From Austropuccinia psidii (taxonomy: Eukaryota > Basidiomycota > Pucciniomycetes > Pucciniales > Sphaerophragmiaceae): DNA of 64,000 nt. The position numbers and the translations under genes are program-made. The stretch spans positions 43,982,082-44,046,081 of the forward strand of contig JALGQZ010000001.1 in the NCBI GenBank assembly GCA_023105745.1, given 5' to 3'. Positions 49,501 through 60,840 of this stretch are shown in pieces. How positions within the stretch are numbered: position 1 is the first letter of the stretch; each line of letters begins with the position of its first letter. The notes under the pieces were generated by a model that saw only the letters and a list, made by a program, of their open reading frames with translations, was not told where the DNA came from and did not search any database.

Positions 49501-50213
49501 TATTTACTTAAAAGACCTTTAAAAAGATTCTATTTGGGTTTATCCATAATAAATTATATTTATAATCATAAAATTATATAATAATTTTATATTTTATTGA
49601 TTTTAAAAGCTATTGAGGCATTTGGAAAGCAATTGTACTGTCTTACACGTGGTTTTTCACATCCTTAGACTTGCAAGAACTTTCTTTGAGTGACTCTAGT
49701 GATTAAAAAAGATAATTTATAAATTAAAAATAATTTTTATTATAATTTAATTTTATAAGAATCATATTCATTTTTTATTTTATTCTTTAAAAATAAAAAT
49801 ATACATAAAAAATATTAAAAAATATTAAAAACCAATAAAAAAGAAAAAAAAAGTTATTTTTATTCATTTTTATTCATTTCTTTATTTCTTTCAATTTTTC
49901 AAAGATATAAAAGCAATTTCTACGTGGAAAATTGCCATATCTTGCCAAAAATAACACTTCTTATCAAAAGACTTATATTTATTTGTCTTTTTTAGTGTTT
50001 GAAGATAACCCAACAGAAGACAACCAAGCTACTGTTGAGAGATTGGTGGAAGAAACTTGTCAAAGTTCTCCAACACCAGTTATCACCAAAAGAAAGAAAG
50101 CTAAGAAATTAGACTTTCCAGGGCCCACCATTCAAGACTCTGAAGGTGAGCACCTCTTTTTAAATTGCCATAAAAGAATTTTATTCTGAAATACTTTTAT
50201 TTTTTCTTTAATT
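49501..50213 (+). other. Gypsy untranslated leader
   Basis: AT-rich leader with no ATG frame of note apart from a short open stretch at 49932-50189. A GTGAGC donor-like site near 50145 and acceptor-like CTACCAG near 50222 would, if used, remove the ATG at 50214. That splice is speculative. Confidence 0.4.
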
Positions 50214-50891
50214 ATGACTACCAGAAGAGGTTCCCAATACTCCATCCAATCAGATGGAGCTGGACTCAGAAGTAGAATTGATCCCTCAAAAGGGAAAAGA
50301 AAGGGCAATATCCCCAGTGGAACAGAATCCACACAAGGAAGTGCCTTATCCCAAAGGCAAGTCCCAGAAATGCCCATGATATCTGAGCCTGAATTGGAAC
50401 TAAGTATGAGTAACTCAAACAGGTACAAATCACATTCAGAGGGCTCAGATAGACATCTACATGAGCAAGTACAAGCAGTATTACACAGTATACAAGGACA
50501 AAGACTGGGAAATGCTGCCTCAAATACACCAAGGAGTGATGAACTCCTGGCACATCCTGAAAAAGTTCCTCAAAGAGGAGGAGATAGTGAAATACTCCAA
50601 TGGATGGAATCCACTGTCATCCAAACCTCAAATCAAAAAAATCAAGGATTATCATGCCAAAAAGAGGGAGGCAACCAAGGAAGAAGCCCCAGTAGCTTCT
50701 ACCAGCAAGCCTCAAGCCAACCCACTTCCCCAAGAAGGGAAGAAGAACAAGAAAAAGCATTGGAGGAAACCATATTCCCCAAGCTACAGAATCCCAAGAA
50801 TCCAAAAGGATGCCATGGACAATGTCTTCAACATGGCCAGAACCTTGATGGAATTCAAGGACAAGGAAGAGCAAAGAATGAGACAACCTAA
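50214..50891 (+). CDS. Gypsy N-terminal gag frame, ends at in-frame TAA
   Basis: 225 codons from ATG 50214 to TAA 50889-50891. The product is rich in S, Q, G and K with no fold recognised. The following main frame (50892-56012) is in the same frame, so this TAA is all that separates them. The two old relics (17637-17852 and 42685-42981) read through the equivalent point, so the stop is either a mutation in this copy or a programmed readthrough site. A second frame (+1; 50461-50907, ATG start, 148 aa, basic and helix-rich) overlaps its 3' two-thirds, and either or both may be translated. As an upstream gag piece it would feed the capsid precursor. Confidence 0.65.
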   Translation: MTTRRGSQYSIQSDGAGLRSRIDPSKGKRKGNIPSGTESTQGSALSQRQVPEMPMISEPELELSMSNSNRYKSHSEGSDRHLHEQVQAVLHSIQGQRLGNAASNTPRSDELLAHPEKVPQRGGDSEILQWMESTVIQTSNQKNQGLSCQKEGGNQGRSPSSFYQQASSQPTSPRREEEQEKALEETIFPKLQNPKNPKGCHGQCLQHGQNLDGIQGQGRAKNETT

Positions 50892-50907
50892 TTTCCCAAA
50901 GAAATAA
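50461..50907 (+). CDS. Overlapping frame within Gypsy gag leader
   Basis: 148 codons from an ATG, in the +1 frame relative to the flanking gag frame, open back to a TGA at 50407-50409. The translation is balanced and lysine-rich with a C-terminal segment [17 protein letters not shown] that looks helical, and reads more like a folded protein than the overlapping frame does. It stops at TAA 50905-50907, just before the start of the main gag-pol sequence. Proteins of this type are familiar to me from rust genomes, but I did not search. It could be a separate gag product or one joined to gag-pol by frameshifting. Confidence 0.5.
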   Translation: MSKYKQYYTVYKDKDWEMLPQIHQGVMNSWHILKKFLKEEEIVKYSNGWNPLSSKPQIKKIKDYHAKKREATKEEAPVASTSKPQANPLPQEGKKNKKKHWRKPYSPSYRIPRIQKDAMDNVFNMARTLMEFKDKEEQRMRQPNFPKK

Positions 50908-53900
50908 CCTTGTCCAAAGATGTTGTAAATACTTTAACAGAAATTAAAAATAGTATATTACCTCTAACAGAAATTAAAGACAGTTTATTATCACTACAAG
51001 AAATAAATAACAATTTATCTTCTTTAACAAAAATTGTTGTACAAAACAAGAAAGAAATTGACAACATTAAGTTTATTGTTGAAAATAATAAACCAAAGAA
51101 TTTAATTGACAATACTCAAAAATTAACACAAGGACAACAAGAATTGTATAAATACATAAAAGATATCAAAGACAAGACTTTGACAATCAATTATGATGTA
51201 AGTATTGACAATCTTACAGAAAAATTAAATAAATTAAGTATTTCTGTAGAAAAATTTGAAGAAAAAACTTCATCACACCAAAAATTACTTTTGGACCATG
51301 TGGAAAAAAGTGATGAAGCAAGAATGCATCTGAAAGATGATATTCAAAGTGAAATAAGGCTTATTACAGAAAAAATGGATAAGATTAATGAGGCTAACTT
51401 AAATATGCCAAAGTTATCAACACCATTTTCTCATATAAGAAGCCCTGTTAAAACAAAAGAGGAATTGTCAAATCCTTTCATAACAGACTTGAGTCATCAA
51501 GACAACAACCAAGTCTTAATGAAAGAAGCACCTCAATTGAAGGAATTACCAACATTCACAGGAGAAGGTGAATATGACCACATGTCATTTATTAAAACAA
51601 TTGACATGTTACAAGAAGACTATGCCATACCAGATGAATTAATCACTGCAAGATTACATTCATTATTTGAGAAATCTGCTAAAAGATGGTATTATGGCAT
51701 AAGACAGACAAATGGTAAAAATACCTGGTCTTGGTGGAAACAAGAAATAATCACCAAGTGGGCAAATGATGCCTGGAGGTATAAGATAGAAAATGCATTT
51801 GAAAACTCTTTCTTTGACCCAGAGAAAGATAAACCTTTAACTTGGTTCTTAAAACAAGTTGAAAGGCTTAATGCACTGTACCCAGAAATGTCACAGAAGA
51901 TGGTGCACATGAAAATACTTAAAAAATGTGGAGGGGAACTAGAACATGCCCTAAGAAGCAGGTGTATAGAACCATGCTCCACAGAAGAGTATATAAATGC
52001 ACTAGGAGATATAGTGACAAGAACAAAAATTGGCAGGACTTGGAAAAAATTGGACATTAAAAGCCCAAATAAACCATTTATCAAGAAAGATAAATCAAAA
52101 GAATCCTTTAAACCCAATACATCCAACAATAATGAGCAAAGAAAATGCCATAAATGTGGAGGTATTGGACACTTAGCCAATAATTGCCTTAAAAAAGCAA
52201 AGATTAATGAAATTGTGGAAACAGAAAACCACAATGACAAAGAAGAAGAATCTGACTCTGAAAAAGAGACAGAAGAATCAGAAAGCTCTGAAAGTGATGA
52301 AATCAATATAATTAATGCACAAATTAATAATATTGATATAATTTATGAAGTACTGGATGTTAACTCAAACTTGCCACAAGTTGGAACATCTGACACAAAT
52401 CTGACAAACATACAAGATGCCAAAATGTATAGAACCAAACCTGCAAGAGGAATGGGATATACAGCTGGAAAATCAAGTATTAGTATTGTTATGGTTGATA
52501 ACCAAGAAGGAAAGGTTAACTTGGATACAGGAGCATATTGCACCTGTGTTGGCAAAAGTTATTTAAAAACCATTGTCCCAGACTGGCAAGAAAAACTTAT
52601 GCCAATACAAGGTGTCAAATTTAGTAGTGCAAGTGAGAGCATGAAGCCCCTTGGAATAATTGATTTAACACTAATTTTTCCTCATCCCTCACAATGTGTC
52701 AGAATCAAAGTAGAGTTTGTAGTAATGGACAACTGCACTAGTAATCATTTCATACTTGGAAATGACTACTTATCAATCTATGGTATAGATATCTCCAACC
52801 AAAAGGATAGATATTTTACCATAGGAGATAATAAAAGACAAAAGTTTGGATTCTTAAATAACAAAAAACAAATCACAGGTATTAAGAATGAAGAAAAAAT
52901 TCCAGAAAAAGAACTTTTTATATCTGAACAACTCAAAGAGGCAGAATTCAATCAAGAATTAACAGAAAAAATGAAAGAAAAATTGATTGACCTCTTATTT
53001 AAGTATAAAAATGCCTTTGCAACTGACAAAGAGCCACTAGGTGCCATAATTGGACATGAAGTGGATATAATTCTTAATGTAGAAAAACCTTACCCACCTT
53101 TATTAAGAAGACCTGCTTATCCAGCCAGTCCAAGAGCTAGAGAAGCCCTAGAGGTGCACATTAAAGAATTAATGGACCTTGGAGTATTAAGAAAGGTTGG
53201 ACATAATGAGCAAGTAGAAGTTACTACACCTGTCATTATAACTTGGCATAATGGAAAATCAAGGATGGTAGGAGACTTCAGAGCCCTGAATACCTATACC
53301 ATTCCAGACAGATATCCAATACCCAGAATCCATGAGACATTGACCCAATTGTCACAAGCTAAGTTCATCACAGCTATGGATGCTCTTAAGGGTTTTCATC
53401 AAAATGTCTTAACAGACAATGCCAAGAAACTACTAAGAATAATAGTCCATTGTGGAATTTTTGAATACTTAAGAATGCCATTTGGGATAAAAAATGCACC
53501 TTCCCATTATCAAAGAATGATGAATACCATATTTCCTGAAGAATTATCAGAAGGATGGTTAATTATCTACATTGATGATATCATAGTTTGCTCAGAAACT
53601 TGGGAAAATCACCTGACAAGACTAGAAAGGGTACTACAGAAAATAGTCCAAGTAAATATGAAAATTTCATTGAAAAAGTGTCATTTTGCATATGGGAAAT
53701 TAAAAGCCCTAGGACATGTAGTATCTGGACTTAGTCTAGGCATAGACAAAAATAAAGTAGCAGCAGTACTACTTAAACCAATGCCTCAAACTAAAAAAGA
53801 AATGCAATCATTTCTAGGATTTGCTGGTTACTATAGACAGCATATAAAGGACTTTGCAAAGATTGCTAAATCCTTGTATAAGCTATGTGACCAACAAACA

Positions 53901-56012
53901 GTCTATGAGATGACAGAAGAAAGAGTCAAGGCATATGAAGAATTGAAAAATTCTTTAACAAATGCCCCATTTCTTCTGATACAAGATTGGAAACTACCCT
54001 TCAAACTGTACATTGATGCTTGTGGAGAAGGACTAGGTGCTGCACTTCACCAAACACAAATTATCAACGATAAACCAGTGGAAGGACCAATTTGTTTCAT
54101 TTCAAGGCAGATAAAGCCAACAGAAGCAAGGTATGGAGCAAGCCAAATGGAATTCTTATGCTTAGTGTGGGCTTTAGAAAAGCTGCATTATTATTTGGAT
54201 GGCACAGTATTTGATGTAATCACAGACTGTAATGCTGTGAAATCACTATTGAATATGAAGACTCCAAATAGACATATGCTGAGATGGCAAATTGCTATCC
54301 AAGAATATAGAGGAAATATGACTATTGTTCATAAATCTGGAAATATTCATAAAAATGCAGATGGTCTTAGCAGATGGGCTCTAGCAAATACCCCTGACAA
54401 TCCAGCATGGGTACCACAAGAGGAGCACCATATAGAAGGAATATGTGTTACAGACATTGGCACAGAATTCTTTAACCAAGTTAAAAAAAGCTATAAGACA
54501 GACAAAAATTGCCATATCTTAAGCCAACTTCTAATGAAAGACTGCAAAGATCCATCACTTTCATCAAAACTAGATGAAATATGGAAAAAGGCATATGATG
54601 AAGGAAGATTTCACCTCCTTGATGGAATCCTTTACCATAGAACAAAACACACATGTGTTATGGCCTTAACAGATAGAACACTAATAAACACTATTTTACA
54701 TGAGTGTCATGATAGTGTTGCATCTGGACATCTCTCAGAAGATAGGACACTAGAGAGGGTGAAAACCTGCTCTTGGTGGCCAAATTGGAAGAAAGATGTT
54801 GCAGAGTACTGCCAAACCTGTGACAGATGTCAAAAAGCCAACAGAGCCACAGGAAAGAAATTTGGAATGATGATCCAAATCCAAGAACCAAAATCCCCAT
54901 GGGAAATAGTTCATATGGATTGGGTAACAGCCTTACCTCCAGGAGGAGACAGGAGTTATAATGCATGTCTAGTGTTAGTTGACAGGTACAGTAAAACTCC
55001 CATGTTCTTACCATGTCATAAAGATGACACAGCTATGGATACAGCCATAATGATATGGAATAAAGTCATTAGCCACACAGGCTTGTTCCAAAATATTATA
55101 AGTGACAGAGACCCAAAGTTCACTTCAGCATTATGGACAAACCTCCATAACTTGTTTGGGACAAAGTTATCATTCTCAACAGCTTATCATCCTCAAACTG
55201 ATGGTCTAGCAGAAAGAATGATACAAACCCTAGAGGATATGATCAGAAGATTCTGTGCTTATGGGCTAGAATTCAAAGATTCTGATGGTTTTACCCATGA
55301 TTGGTGTACACTAATACCAGCACTTGAACTGGCATATAAGACATCAATCCATTCTTCTACTGGCAAAACACCAGCAATGCTAGAGAAAGGTTGGAATCCA
55401 AGACTTCCTTATGATACCCTCAAAAAGGACTTAGTGGATATACATCCAACAGCAAGCAGTTTCAAGATAATGCTTGACAAAGCAAGATACCATGCAAACA
55501 GATGCATGCAAGATTCTTTTAAATATGCAAAAGAAAGATGGGATAAAAGTCATAAACCACCTGACTTCAAAATAGGGGACTTGGTTTTAGTATCAACCCT
55601 TAATTTCAATAACATAAAAGGCCCAAAGAAATTGAAAGATTCCTTTGCAGGACCATTTATGATAAAAGCACTTCATGGACCTAATGCTGTGCAATTAGAA
55701 CTCACAGGTGAACTAATGAACAAACACCCAACTTTCCCTGTAAGTCTGATAAAACCTTACAGTTCAAGTGACAAGGAGTTATTTCCACTAAGAAATAAAC
55801 CCCCACTTGAGATTCCCCCCTTGGAAGAAGGAGAGGAAAAGAAAATAGTAAAAGTCCTTAAAGAAAGAAGGACAAGAAACAAAAAAGAAAGGGAATACCT
55901 TGTGAGGTATAGAAATTCTACTCAAGAAGATGAATGGCTACTTGAGAAAGATATAACAAATGCTGATAAGTTACTAAGAAGGTTCAGACATGAGAGAAAA
56001 CCTGAAAAATAA
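50892..56012 (+). CDS. Ty3/Gypsy Gag-Pol polyprotein with chromodomain-like tail
   Basis: Open frame of about 1706 codons. Residues here count from codon 50910 (TTG, an apparent internal position rather than a start). A coiled-coil N-terminus (1-170) precedes a gag/capsid domain (about 215-370, [12 protein letters not shown]). The zinc knuckle CX2CX4HX4C lies at 413-426. The aspartic protease has DTGA at 539. In reverse transcriptase, Asp824 (TAMDALKGF) and YIDD (Asp889/890) are the catalytic residues. RNase H has Asp1036, Glu1081, Asp1106 and Asp1151. Integrase has an H2C2 zinc-binding part (about 1265-1310) and the DD35E triad Asp1337, Asp1399, Glu1435. The end (about 1640-1695, [14 protein letters not shown]) resembles a chromodomain, which in chromoviruses targets integration to marked chromatin. 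No internal stop and all catalytic residues present, so the enzymes look functional. Acts as a virus-like particle in the cytoplasm and as an integrase in the nucleus. Confidence 0.95.
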   Translation, partial: FPKEITLSKDVVNTLTEIKNSILPLTEIKDSLLSLQEINNNLSSLTKIVVQNKKEIDNIKFIVENNKPKNLIDNTQKLTQGQQELYKYIKDIKDKTLTINYDVSIDNLTEKLNKLSISVEKFEEKTSSHQKLLLDHVEKSDEARMHLKDDIQSEIRLITEKMDKINEANLNMPKLSTPFSHIRSPVKTKEELSNPFITDLSHQDNNQVLMKEAPQLKELPTFTGEGEYDHMSFIKTIDMLQEDYAIPDELITARLHSLFEKSAKRWYYGIRQTNGKNTWSWWKQEIITKWANDAWRYKIENAFENSFFDPEKDKPLTWFLKQVERLNALYPEMSQKMVHMKILKKCGGELEHALRSRCIEPCSTEEYINALGDIVTRTKIGRTWKKLDIKSPNKPFIKKDKSKESFKPNTSNNNEQRKCHKCGGIGHLANNCLKKAKINEIVETENHNDKEEESDSEKETEESESSESDEINIINAQINNIDIIYEVLDVNSNLPQVGTSDTNLTNIQDAKMYRTKPARGMGYTAGKSSISIVMVDNQEGKVNLDTGAYCTCVGKSYLKTIVPDWQEKLMPIQGVKFSSASESMKPLGIIDLTLIFPHPSQCVRIKVEFVVMDNCTSNHFILGNDYLSIYGIDISNQKDRYFTIGDNKRQKFGFLNNKKQITGIKNEEKIPEKELFISEQLKEAEFNQELTEKMKEKLIDLLFKYKNAFATDKEPLGAIIGHEVDIILNVEKPYPPLLRRPAYPASPRAREALEVHIKELMDLGVLRKVGHNEQVEVTTPVIITWHNGKSRMVGDFRALNTYTIPDRYPIPRIHETLTQLSQAKFITAMDALKGFHQNVLTDNAKKLLRIIVHCGIFEYLRMPFGIKNAPSHYQRMMNTIFPEELSEGWLIIYIDDIIVCSETWENHLTRLERVLQKIVQVNMKISLKKCHFAYGKLKALGHVVSGLSLGIDKNKVAAVLLKPMPQTKKEMQSFLGFAGYYRQHIKDFAKIAKSLYKLCDQQTVYEMTEERVKAYEELKNSLTNAPFLLIQDWKLPFKLYIDACGEGLGAALHQTQIINDKPVEGPICFISRQIKPTEARYGASQMEFLCLVWALEKLHYYLDGTVFDVITDCNAVKSLLNMKTPNRHMLRWQIAIQEYRGNMTIVHKSGNIHKNADGLSRWALANTPDNPAWVPQEEHHIEGICVTDIGTEFFNQVKKSYKTDKNCHILSQLLMKDCKDPSLSSKLDEIWKKAYDEGRFHLLDGILYHRTKHTCVMALTDRTLINTILHECHDSVASGHLSEDRTLERVKTCSWWPNWKKDVAEYCQTCDRCQKANRATGKKFGMMIQIQEPKSPWEIVHMDWVTALPPGGDRSYNACLVLVDRYSKTPMFLPCHKDDTAMDTAIMIWNKVISHTGLFQNIISDRDPKFTSALWTNLHNLFGTKLSFSTAYHPQTDGLAERMIQTLEDMIRRFCAYGLEFKDSDGFTHDWCTLIPALELAYKTSIHSSTGKTPAMLEKGWNPRLPYDTLKKDLVDIHPTASSFKIMLDKARYHANRCMQDSFKYAKERWDKSHKPPDFKIGDLVLVSTLNFNNIKGPKKLKDSFAGPFMIKALHGPNAVQLELTGELMNKHPTFPVSLIKPYSSSDKELFPLRNKPPLEIPPLEEGEEKKIVKVLKERRTRNKKEREYLVRYRNSTQEDEWLLEKDITNADKLLRRFRHERKPEK

Positions 56013-56129
56013 AAAGTTAAGCATTATTGAGCTTCAAGACTAACAAAGTCTATTGAAGAGGTAGGACAGTGGATGATACCCTAATCACATATATCAGATT
56101 GTGGTACAATCTTTTTTGGTGGTAGGGAA
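56013..56129 (+). other. 3' untranslated region and polypurine tract
   Basis: Short region after the gag-pol stop. The purine-rich GGTGGTAGGGAA at 56118-56129 directly abuts the 3' LTR and fits a plus-strand primer. Confidence 0.7.
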
Positions 56130-58159
56130 TGTGAGCCTTTGAGATATGACCACATATCCAATAAGGTCACAAAAAAGATTAATAATAATTATACCTTTAA
56201 TATAATTATATTAAAATTAATTAGAATAATTATACACTAAAAATAATTACTCAAATATACAAAAAATACCATAAATTGGTACTAAAATTGGTTTAACTTA
56301 AAAACCAATGAATGAACATGTGAAATAAATTATACCATTAGATTCCCCATGGAAAAATACACATATACCACTTTTATGGCATATCTGTAAAGTCAATATT
56401 TAAGGAATTATAAGGTATAATACCTTATAAAAATCATAAAACCTTATTTATCTCAGAAACTAATGAAACAACATGTGAAATAAATTGTACCAGTGGATTC
56501 CCCACAAAATTCCACATATAAAACAATTAATAAGCTAATTCCCAAAATCAATACTTAAGGAATTATCCTGAATATATGCACTTTTTTGGTCAACGCATAT
56601 ATTCAGTGATCATAGCTAATATCTTCTAAAATATACATGATAGAATGATGAACCAAAAATAAAGTTACCACGTAATTACTGTAAGAACACAGATATGAAC
56701 TTTATTTTACAAGTTATAAACAAGGTTAAAACCTATGATGAAATATTGATAAAAATCAACAGAGCTGTTGACCACTTTGTTGTGAAAGTGCTCCAAACTT
56801 AAAAAAAAGTACACAGTTGGATTCTACTAGTTCATTCGTGAAGAATGATGTAATTTTTATTATTAAATTCAGGGTATAACCCCCTGAAATCAAGGTTTGA
56901 AGTTTAAAATATTGAATTTCGACAGAAAAGATGAGTTACAAGAAAAATCATCAAAATTAGAGTTTTGATGATGTAATGAAAAGCTCTTGGAAGCATAATA
57001 AAGTTATGTCAGGCTATCAGAATTCACTCTCTGAATTGCTGTAGCGTGAAAACCTTAAAAGTTATTGAGGATCAAAGTTTGAGCTTAAATTGAGCTGTTA
57101 TGATCACACACTGTAACCTTAAATTAAGTTTAACAGTCTTTATAGTGATAAAATTGGTGAATACTATTAGTTTATGATTAAAACTAATAAAATCCACGAA
57201 ATTTGGGTTTCTGCCAAGCCTCTGATGTCATCACATTTAGAGTTATAGTGATAACTCTAAATAATGGTGTAATGATGATGTAATATGGTTTGATCATGAT
57301 GTAATGACCCTCAAACCTTAAAATATTGATCAATTCCAGTGGATATGATCAGTACACGTCTACTAGAAGCCTGTTGGACTCTAGGAGGGAGGTATTTACT
57401 ATAAATAGAGCTCTTTTTACTCTGTTTTCCCCTCAGACGCATCAAAAACATTAAATCAATTAAATAAAAGGTAATTTCTTTATTCTTTAAATATAAAACT
57501 CTTATATTCTTAAAGACCAAAGACCATCTTGTTATTAATCACCATTTTTATGTGATTAAATCAATTCTTTAATTGTTTTTGCTATAAATCTCTCTAAAAA
57601 GCTCATTTCCACGTAAAATCAAGAAATTTAGTAAATTCTCTTTATTTTTATTGTAAATACAATTTGAAAAGGTTGTATTATATTCTTTTGGCGTAAAATA
57701 ACTCAAAATTATTATCTTAAGTGTTAAAAGTAGGTTATTTCATCTTATTATAATAATTTCTCTCTTATTATTATTCATAATAATTCTTATTTAATATAAA
57801 TAGTATTTATATTAATTTATAACTTTAATATTAGTAATATTATTGTTATTAATTGTTTTTTATTTATAAAAAACAATTTTTTACGCCTTTATTATTTGTT
57901 GGTAACAATAATAAAGAGCTTTATAATATATTAATTATTTTATATTAATATATTATTTATAATATTATATTTTTATATAATATTAAACTATATTATTATA
58001 TTTATTTAATAATATAATAATTTTACGCCATAATAATAATATTTCTTTGTTATTATTATTATTATTTTAATCTTATTTATTCATTTTATAAGGACATTCA
58101 GAGTACAATAAGTAATAAATTAGTAATTTTTACTTATTGTTTCATAGTCAAACCTTACA
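56130..58159 (+). repeat. 3' LTR of the intact Gypsy element
   Basis: 2030 bp, offset 8675 from the 5' LTR. By eye about six substitutions (including near 56992, 57002, 57209, 57358, 57488 and 57990) and one extra ATT in a microsatellite near 58050. TATA box at 57400-57407. Confidence 0.95.
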
Positions 58160-58164
58160 GGGTC
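58160..58164. repeat. Target site duplication GGGTC (right)
   Basis: Matches 47450-47454. Host sequence resumes with CGAAAATCAGG, continuing the SNF2 intron. Confidence 0.95.
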
Positions 58165-60313
58165 CGAAAATCAGGGGAGAATTTTGGGGGGCCCCTCACC
58201 ATTAAATAGACTATATTAGCACAAGTTATATTGAGGCCAGTTCCAGCCAGGGCAATGGATGCAATGAGTACTTCACATTCAGGATTATTGAAGAAATTCT
58301 CGAGCGCCTTGTCCTGTGCTCGTGGTGTAATTGTTCCATCAATTCGTGCGGAAAGGATAGAGTGATGGGCAAGAGCAATACCGATTCTACAATATAAAAA
58401 AGTCAGATGGAGTCAATTGGTAATGGATGCATATTAGAATTAACGCACAAATCTAGAAATTGGGTCCATTGGGTATAAACCACCGATTTGGTTGGACCAC
58501 ACCTTGTTTGTTTGTTCTTCATTAAGCTTTGTAGGAGGTGTGCAATTTTACTACTCATCATGCATGTTTCCACAACCACAATAGTTCGTGTGATTGTTGG
58601 GGAGTTATCCTGAGTGCTCCTGCCCTCGTGGTCTTCCAAGTCTGCCTCTGCAATTGTGTTAAGCATGATGTGATGGTTACAACATATTCGCAGCTTATTA
58701 ATATTTCTGAAAAACTCTCCTGGTCCTTTGCTTTTGGATGATAGGAATTCTTCATATAATGTGGAATATTCTTGCTGCATGGTCGGGTTGAGTGGGAGCA
58801 GCTCATAATGATGGGTAATAGTGGGGAGGGATTCGAGATGTGTGGCTTTGGTGCGGCGCAAACTTAAATGCCGCAATGCCAAATGCAAGATATCATTGCA
58901 ACCTTTGGAAAGACTACTCAGGATTAATGGTGACCAGTTATCTTGATCGGCGCTCTGGGGTTGAGTGATGAATGATATTATGCCCAAAAGGTCATAAATG
59001 GTGTTGTGAATAGGTGTGCCCGTTAAACAAATTCGACGGGATGAAAGGAGGCTATTAATGGCACGGTGAGTGGCAGTGTATTGAGGGCGAATATAGCTAT
59101 AAGAGGGGGCAAGGGTTATTGGATATAAAAGGTAATTTGAATCATTTAAGCTCAGCCACTCACTGTGCTTCATCCAAGATTATACGATGCCAATTGATTT
59201 GAAAAATGAATGATGTAGAGGGATTGGTTTGCTTCAATTCTTGGGTGATAGTATTGTAAGAAGTGATGATGATATCATATTTTAAAATGTCGGCTTGGGA
59301 TAATGAGTGACGAGTGGGACCATGGTAGATTTTGGCATGCAGTGCTCCAGCCTGAGCATGCTTGGATATTTCTGATTGCCAGTTGGTAATTAAGCGAGGG
59401 GGGCAGATGATCATGGTGGGCGTGGAGCGATGGGGGTTTGCAATCATCCGCTCCTTGGAGGTACCAATTAGAGCAATGGCCTGAATGGTTTTACCTAATC
59501 CCATATCATCCGCAAGCAGTCCTCCAAGAGGGGAATTGGTCGAAAGGGATTCAAATGAGCTAACGACCTTGTTTGTAATGATGTGCCTGGCATTAAAAGT
59601 GGATCCTGGGGGTGAGGTTGCCCAAAGGTTACAGGCTGATTGGCCATTGGGGATTTCTTGATCCCAGAGAAAAGCTAGTCCGGTCTTTTGATGAGGGAGG
59701 AGGGGGGTTTGAATAATGGCATGGGGAGGTCTGATCCACTGGGTAATTGTATCAGTTTTTGCTTGGAAATCAATGATGAAACAGCAGGATATGAAGCAGG
59801 CGTCGAGTTTGAAGCGGGAAATGTCGGAGTAAAGAGTTGACATTGACAATGAGTAGTAAAGTCATATCCTTTGGGCATTTTAAGCTTGAAATCTTGTGTT
59901 CGAAAGGTTTCAATTATGAATAAAATGTCTGGATACCATGTGAAGAACATCAATGCTAGATTGGGTTTCTGAGATGAGGAGGGATCATTGGCATCAGTCA
60001 TAAATACTCCCTCAACAAATAATATTTGAGTAGGATTGGATTGGCAATTTTCAATCCATGCCCCACCAGGACCACAGTGCATGAACGTTTTTGGTGCCCC
60101 AAGGAATGGTATCAATGTTTGGGAAAGGGTTCCCGGGAGAGAGCCAATAGCATGCTGGTGATTGGGGAGATATACAAATATGTTGTGCTGATTGTGCCAT
60201 AGGATAATCCAAGAACCTAAGTGGGAATTCTCAGGCTTTAAGGTTATATCACTATTTATTTGAATACGAATATTAATCATCCCAATGCAAAGTGGTTGTG
60301 AAGGGGTTGACAT

Positions 60314-60816
60314 GATGGCTATTTTAAATTATTTGGGGACAGTTGGGATATATATGATCGGGAAGGGTTAGCTAAAGGGAATGAAGAGGAATAAGCGCAG
60401 GTGGGGAACTTATATGAGTGGCAGCAACAGGCCAAAATGGGGATGGCCTGTGGTTACGTGCATGGTCTTGATGGGGGTGGGCGTCTTGGGCTGATAATTT
60501 TCATATCCGATTTGGGGCATATATCAAGGCAAGTTGGCCAAAATGTGGGTGCACCATTATGACTGCTGGATCTGCAGCAAGTGACGAAACCTTTGGTGGA
60601 ACAAGGTTGACATTAGCATATCCGAAATTGGGTGGGTTGTAGCAACTTATTGTGGAGGGCCTATTAGAGGCATGCAGTCATGTTCGCTGGTGTGACAGCG
60701 AACATGGATGCATATCTTCCCCAGGTCAATTCTCGCACAGGGACCTACTGGGCAATGTTGGCAGTTTCAAAGGGCAATCTCACTGTGGGGATGTTTGTGT
60801 GTGGGCAGGTGAGATA
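60314..60816. other. Upstream region of right SNF2 gene
   Basis: Corresponds to 4849-5349 of the left arm. It holds the minus-strand leader and a pyrimidine-rich promoter, and the variant palindrome at 60681-60704. No gene supported. Confidence 0.55.
60681..60704. repeat. Variant palindrome, TGTTCGCTG arms (right arm)
   Basis: Reverse complement of 4959-4982, with 9-bp arms and 6-bp spacer. Confidence 0.7.
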
Positions 60817-60840
60817 TGTTCGGTGGCATGCCACCGAACA
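60817..60840. repeat. Palindrome, TGTTCGGTGGCA half-site
   Basis: Perfect 24-bp palindrome (26 bp with flanking A and T), half-site TGTTCGGTGGCA, the best member of the family. It marks the start of copy 1 of the tandem duplication. Confidence 0.9.

Larger units (their letters stand above)
47455..58159 (+). mobile_element. Complete Ty3/Gypsy chromovirus retrotransposon
   Basis: A 10,705-bp LTR retrotransposon: 5' LTR 47455-49481, leader with putative primer site, gag and gag-pol frames 50214-56012, polypurine tract, 3' LTR 56130-58159. Ends are TG...CA and the TSD GGGTC is perfect. The LTRs differ by about six substitutions and one ATT unit, so insertion is recent compared with all other elements here. 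The order protease, RT, RNase H, integrase identifies Ty3/Gypsy (Metaviridae), and the C-terminal chromodomain-like segment identifies a chromovirus. It lies in intron 3 of the right SNF2 gene, in the opposite orientation to that gene. One in-frame TAA upstream of the main frame is the only evident defect. Confidence 0.95.
47053..60313 (-). pseudogene. SNF2-family helicase, right copy, split by a Gypsy element
   Basis: Six minus-strand exons: 60313-59164, 59096-58449, 58386-58200, 47431-47306, 47219-47191 and 47122-47053. All introns are GT...AG and phases agree. The helicase motifs are better kept than in the left copy: DDMGLGKT (I), DEAH assembled across the 67-bp first intron (II), LTGTPIHNT (III), ASIALAGTGLN (V) and DRLHRIGQ (VI). 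Intron 3 is 58 bp plus a 10.7-kb LTR retrotransposon. The one coding lesion found is a 16-bp deletion at about 59726, between CCCCATG repeats, that shifts frame between the N-terminal part and motif I. Adding those 16 bp gives about 741 codons. The likely role is ATP-driven remodelling of DNA or chromatin in the nucleus, Rad5/Rad16 style but without a RING finger. Probably inactive now unless the 16-bp gap is bypassed. Confidence 0.88.

Noticed and set aside
51692..52306. 204-aa minus-strand frame and others opposite gag-pol
   Set aside because: Antisense shadows of the polyprotein, with no independent motifs.
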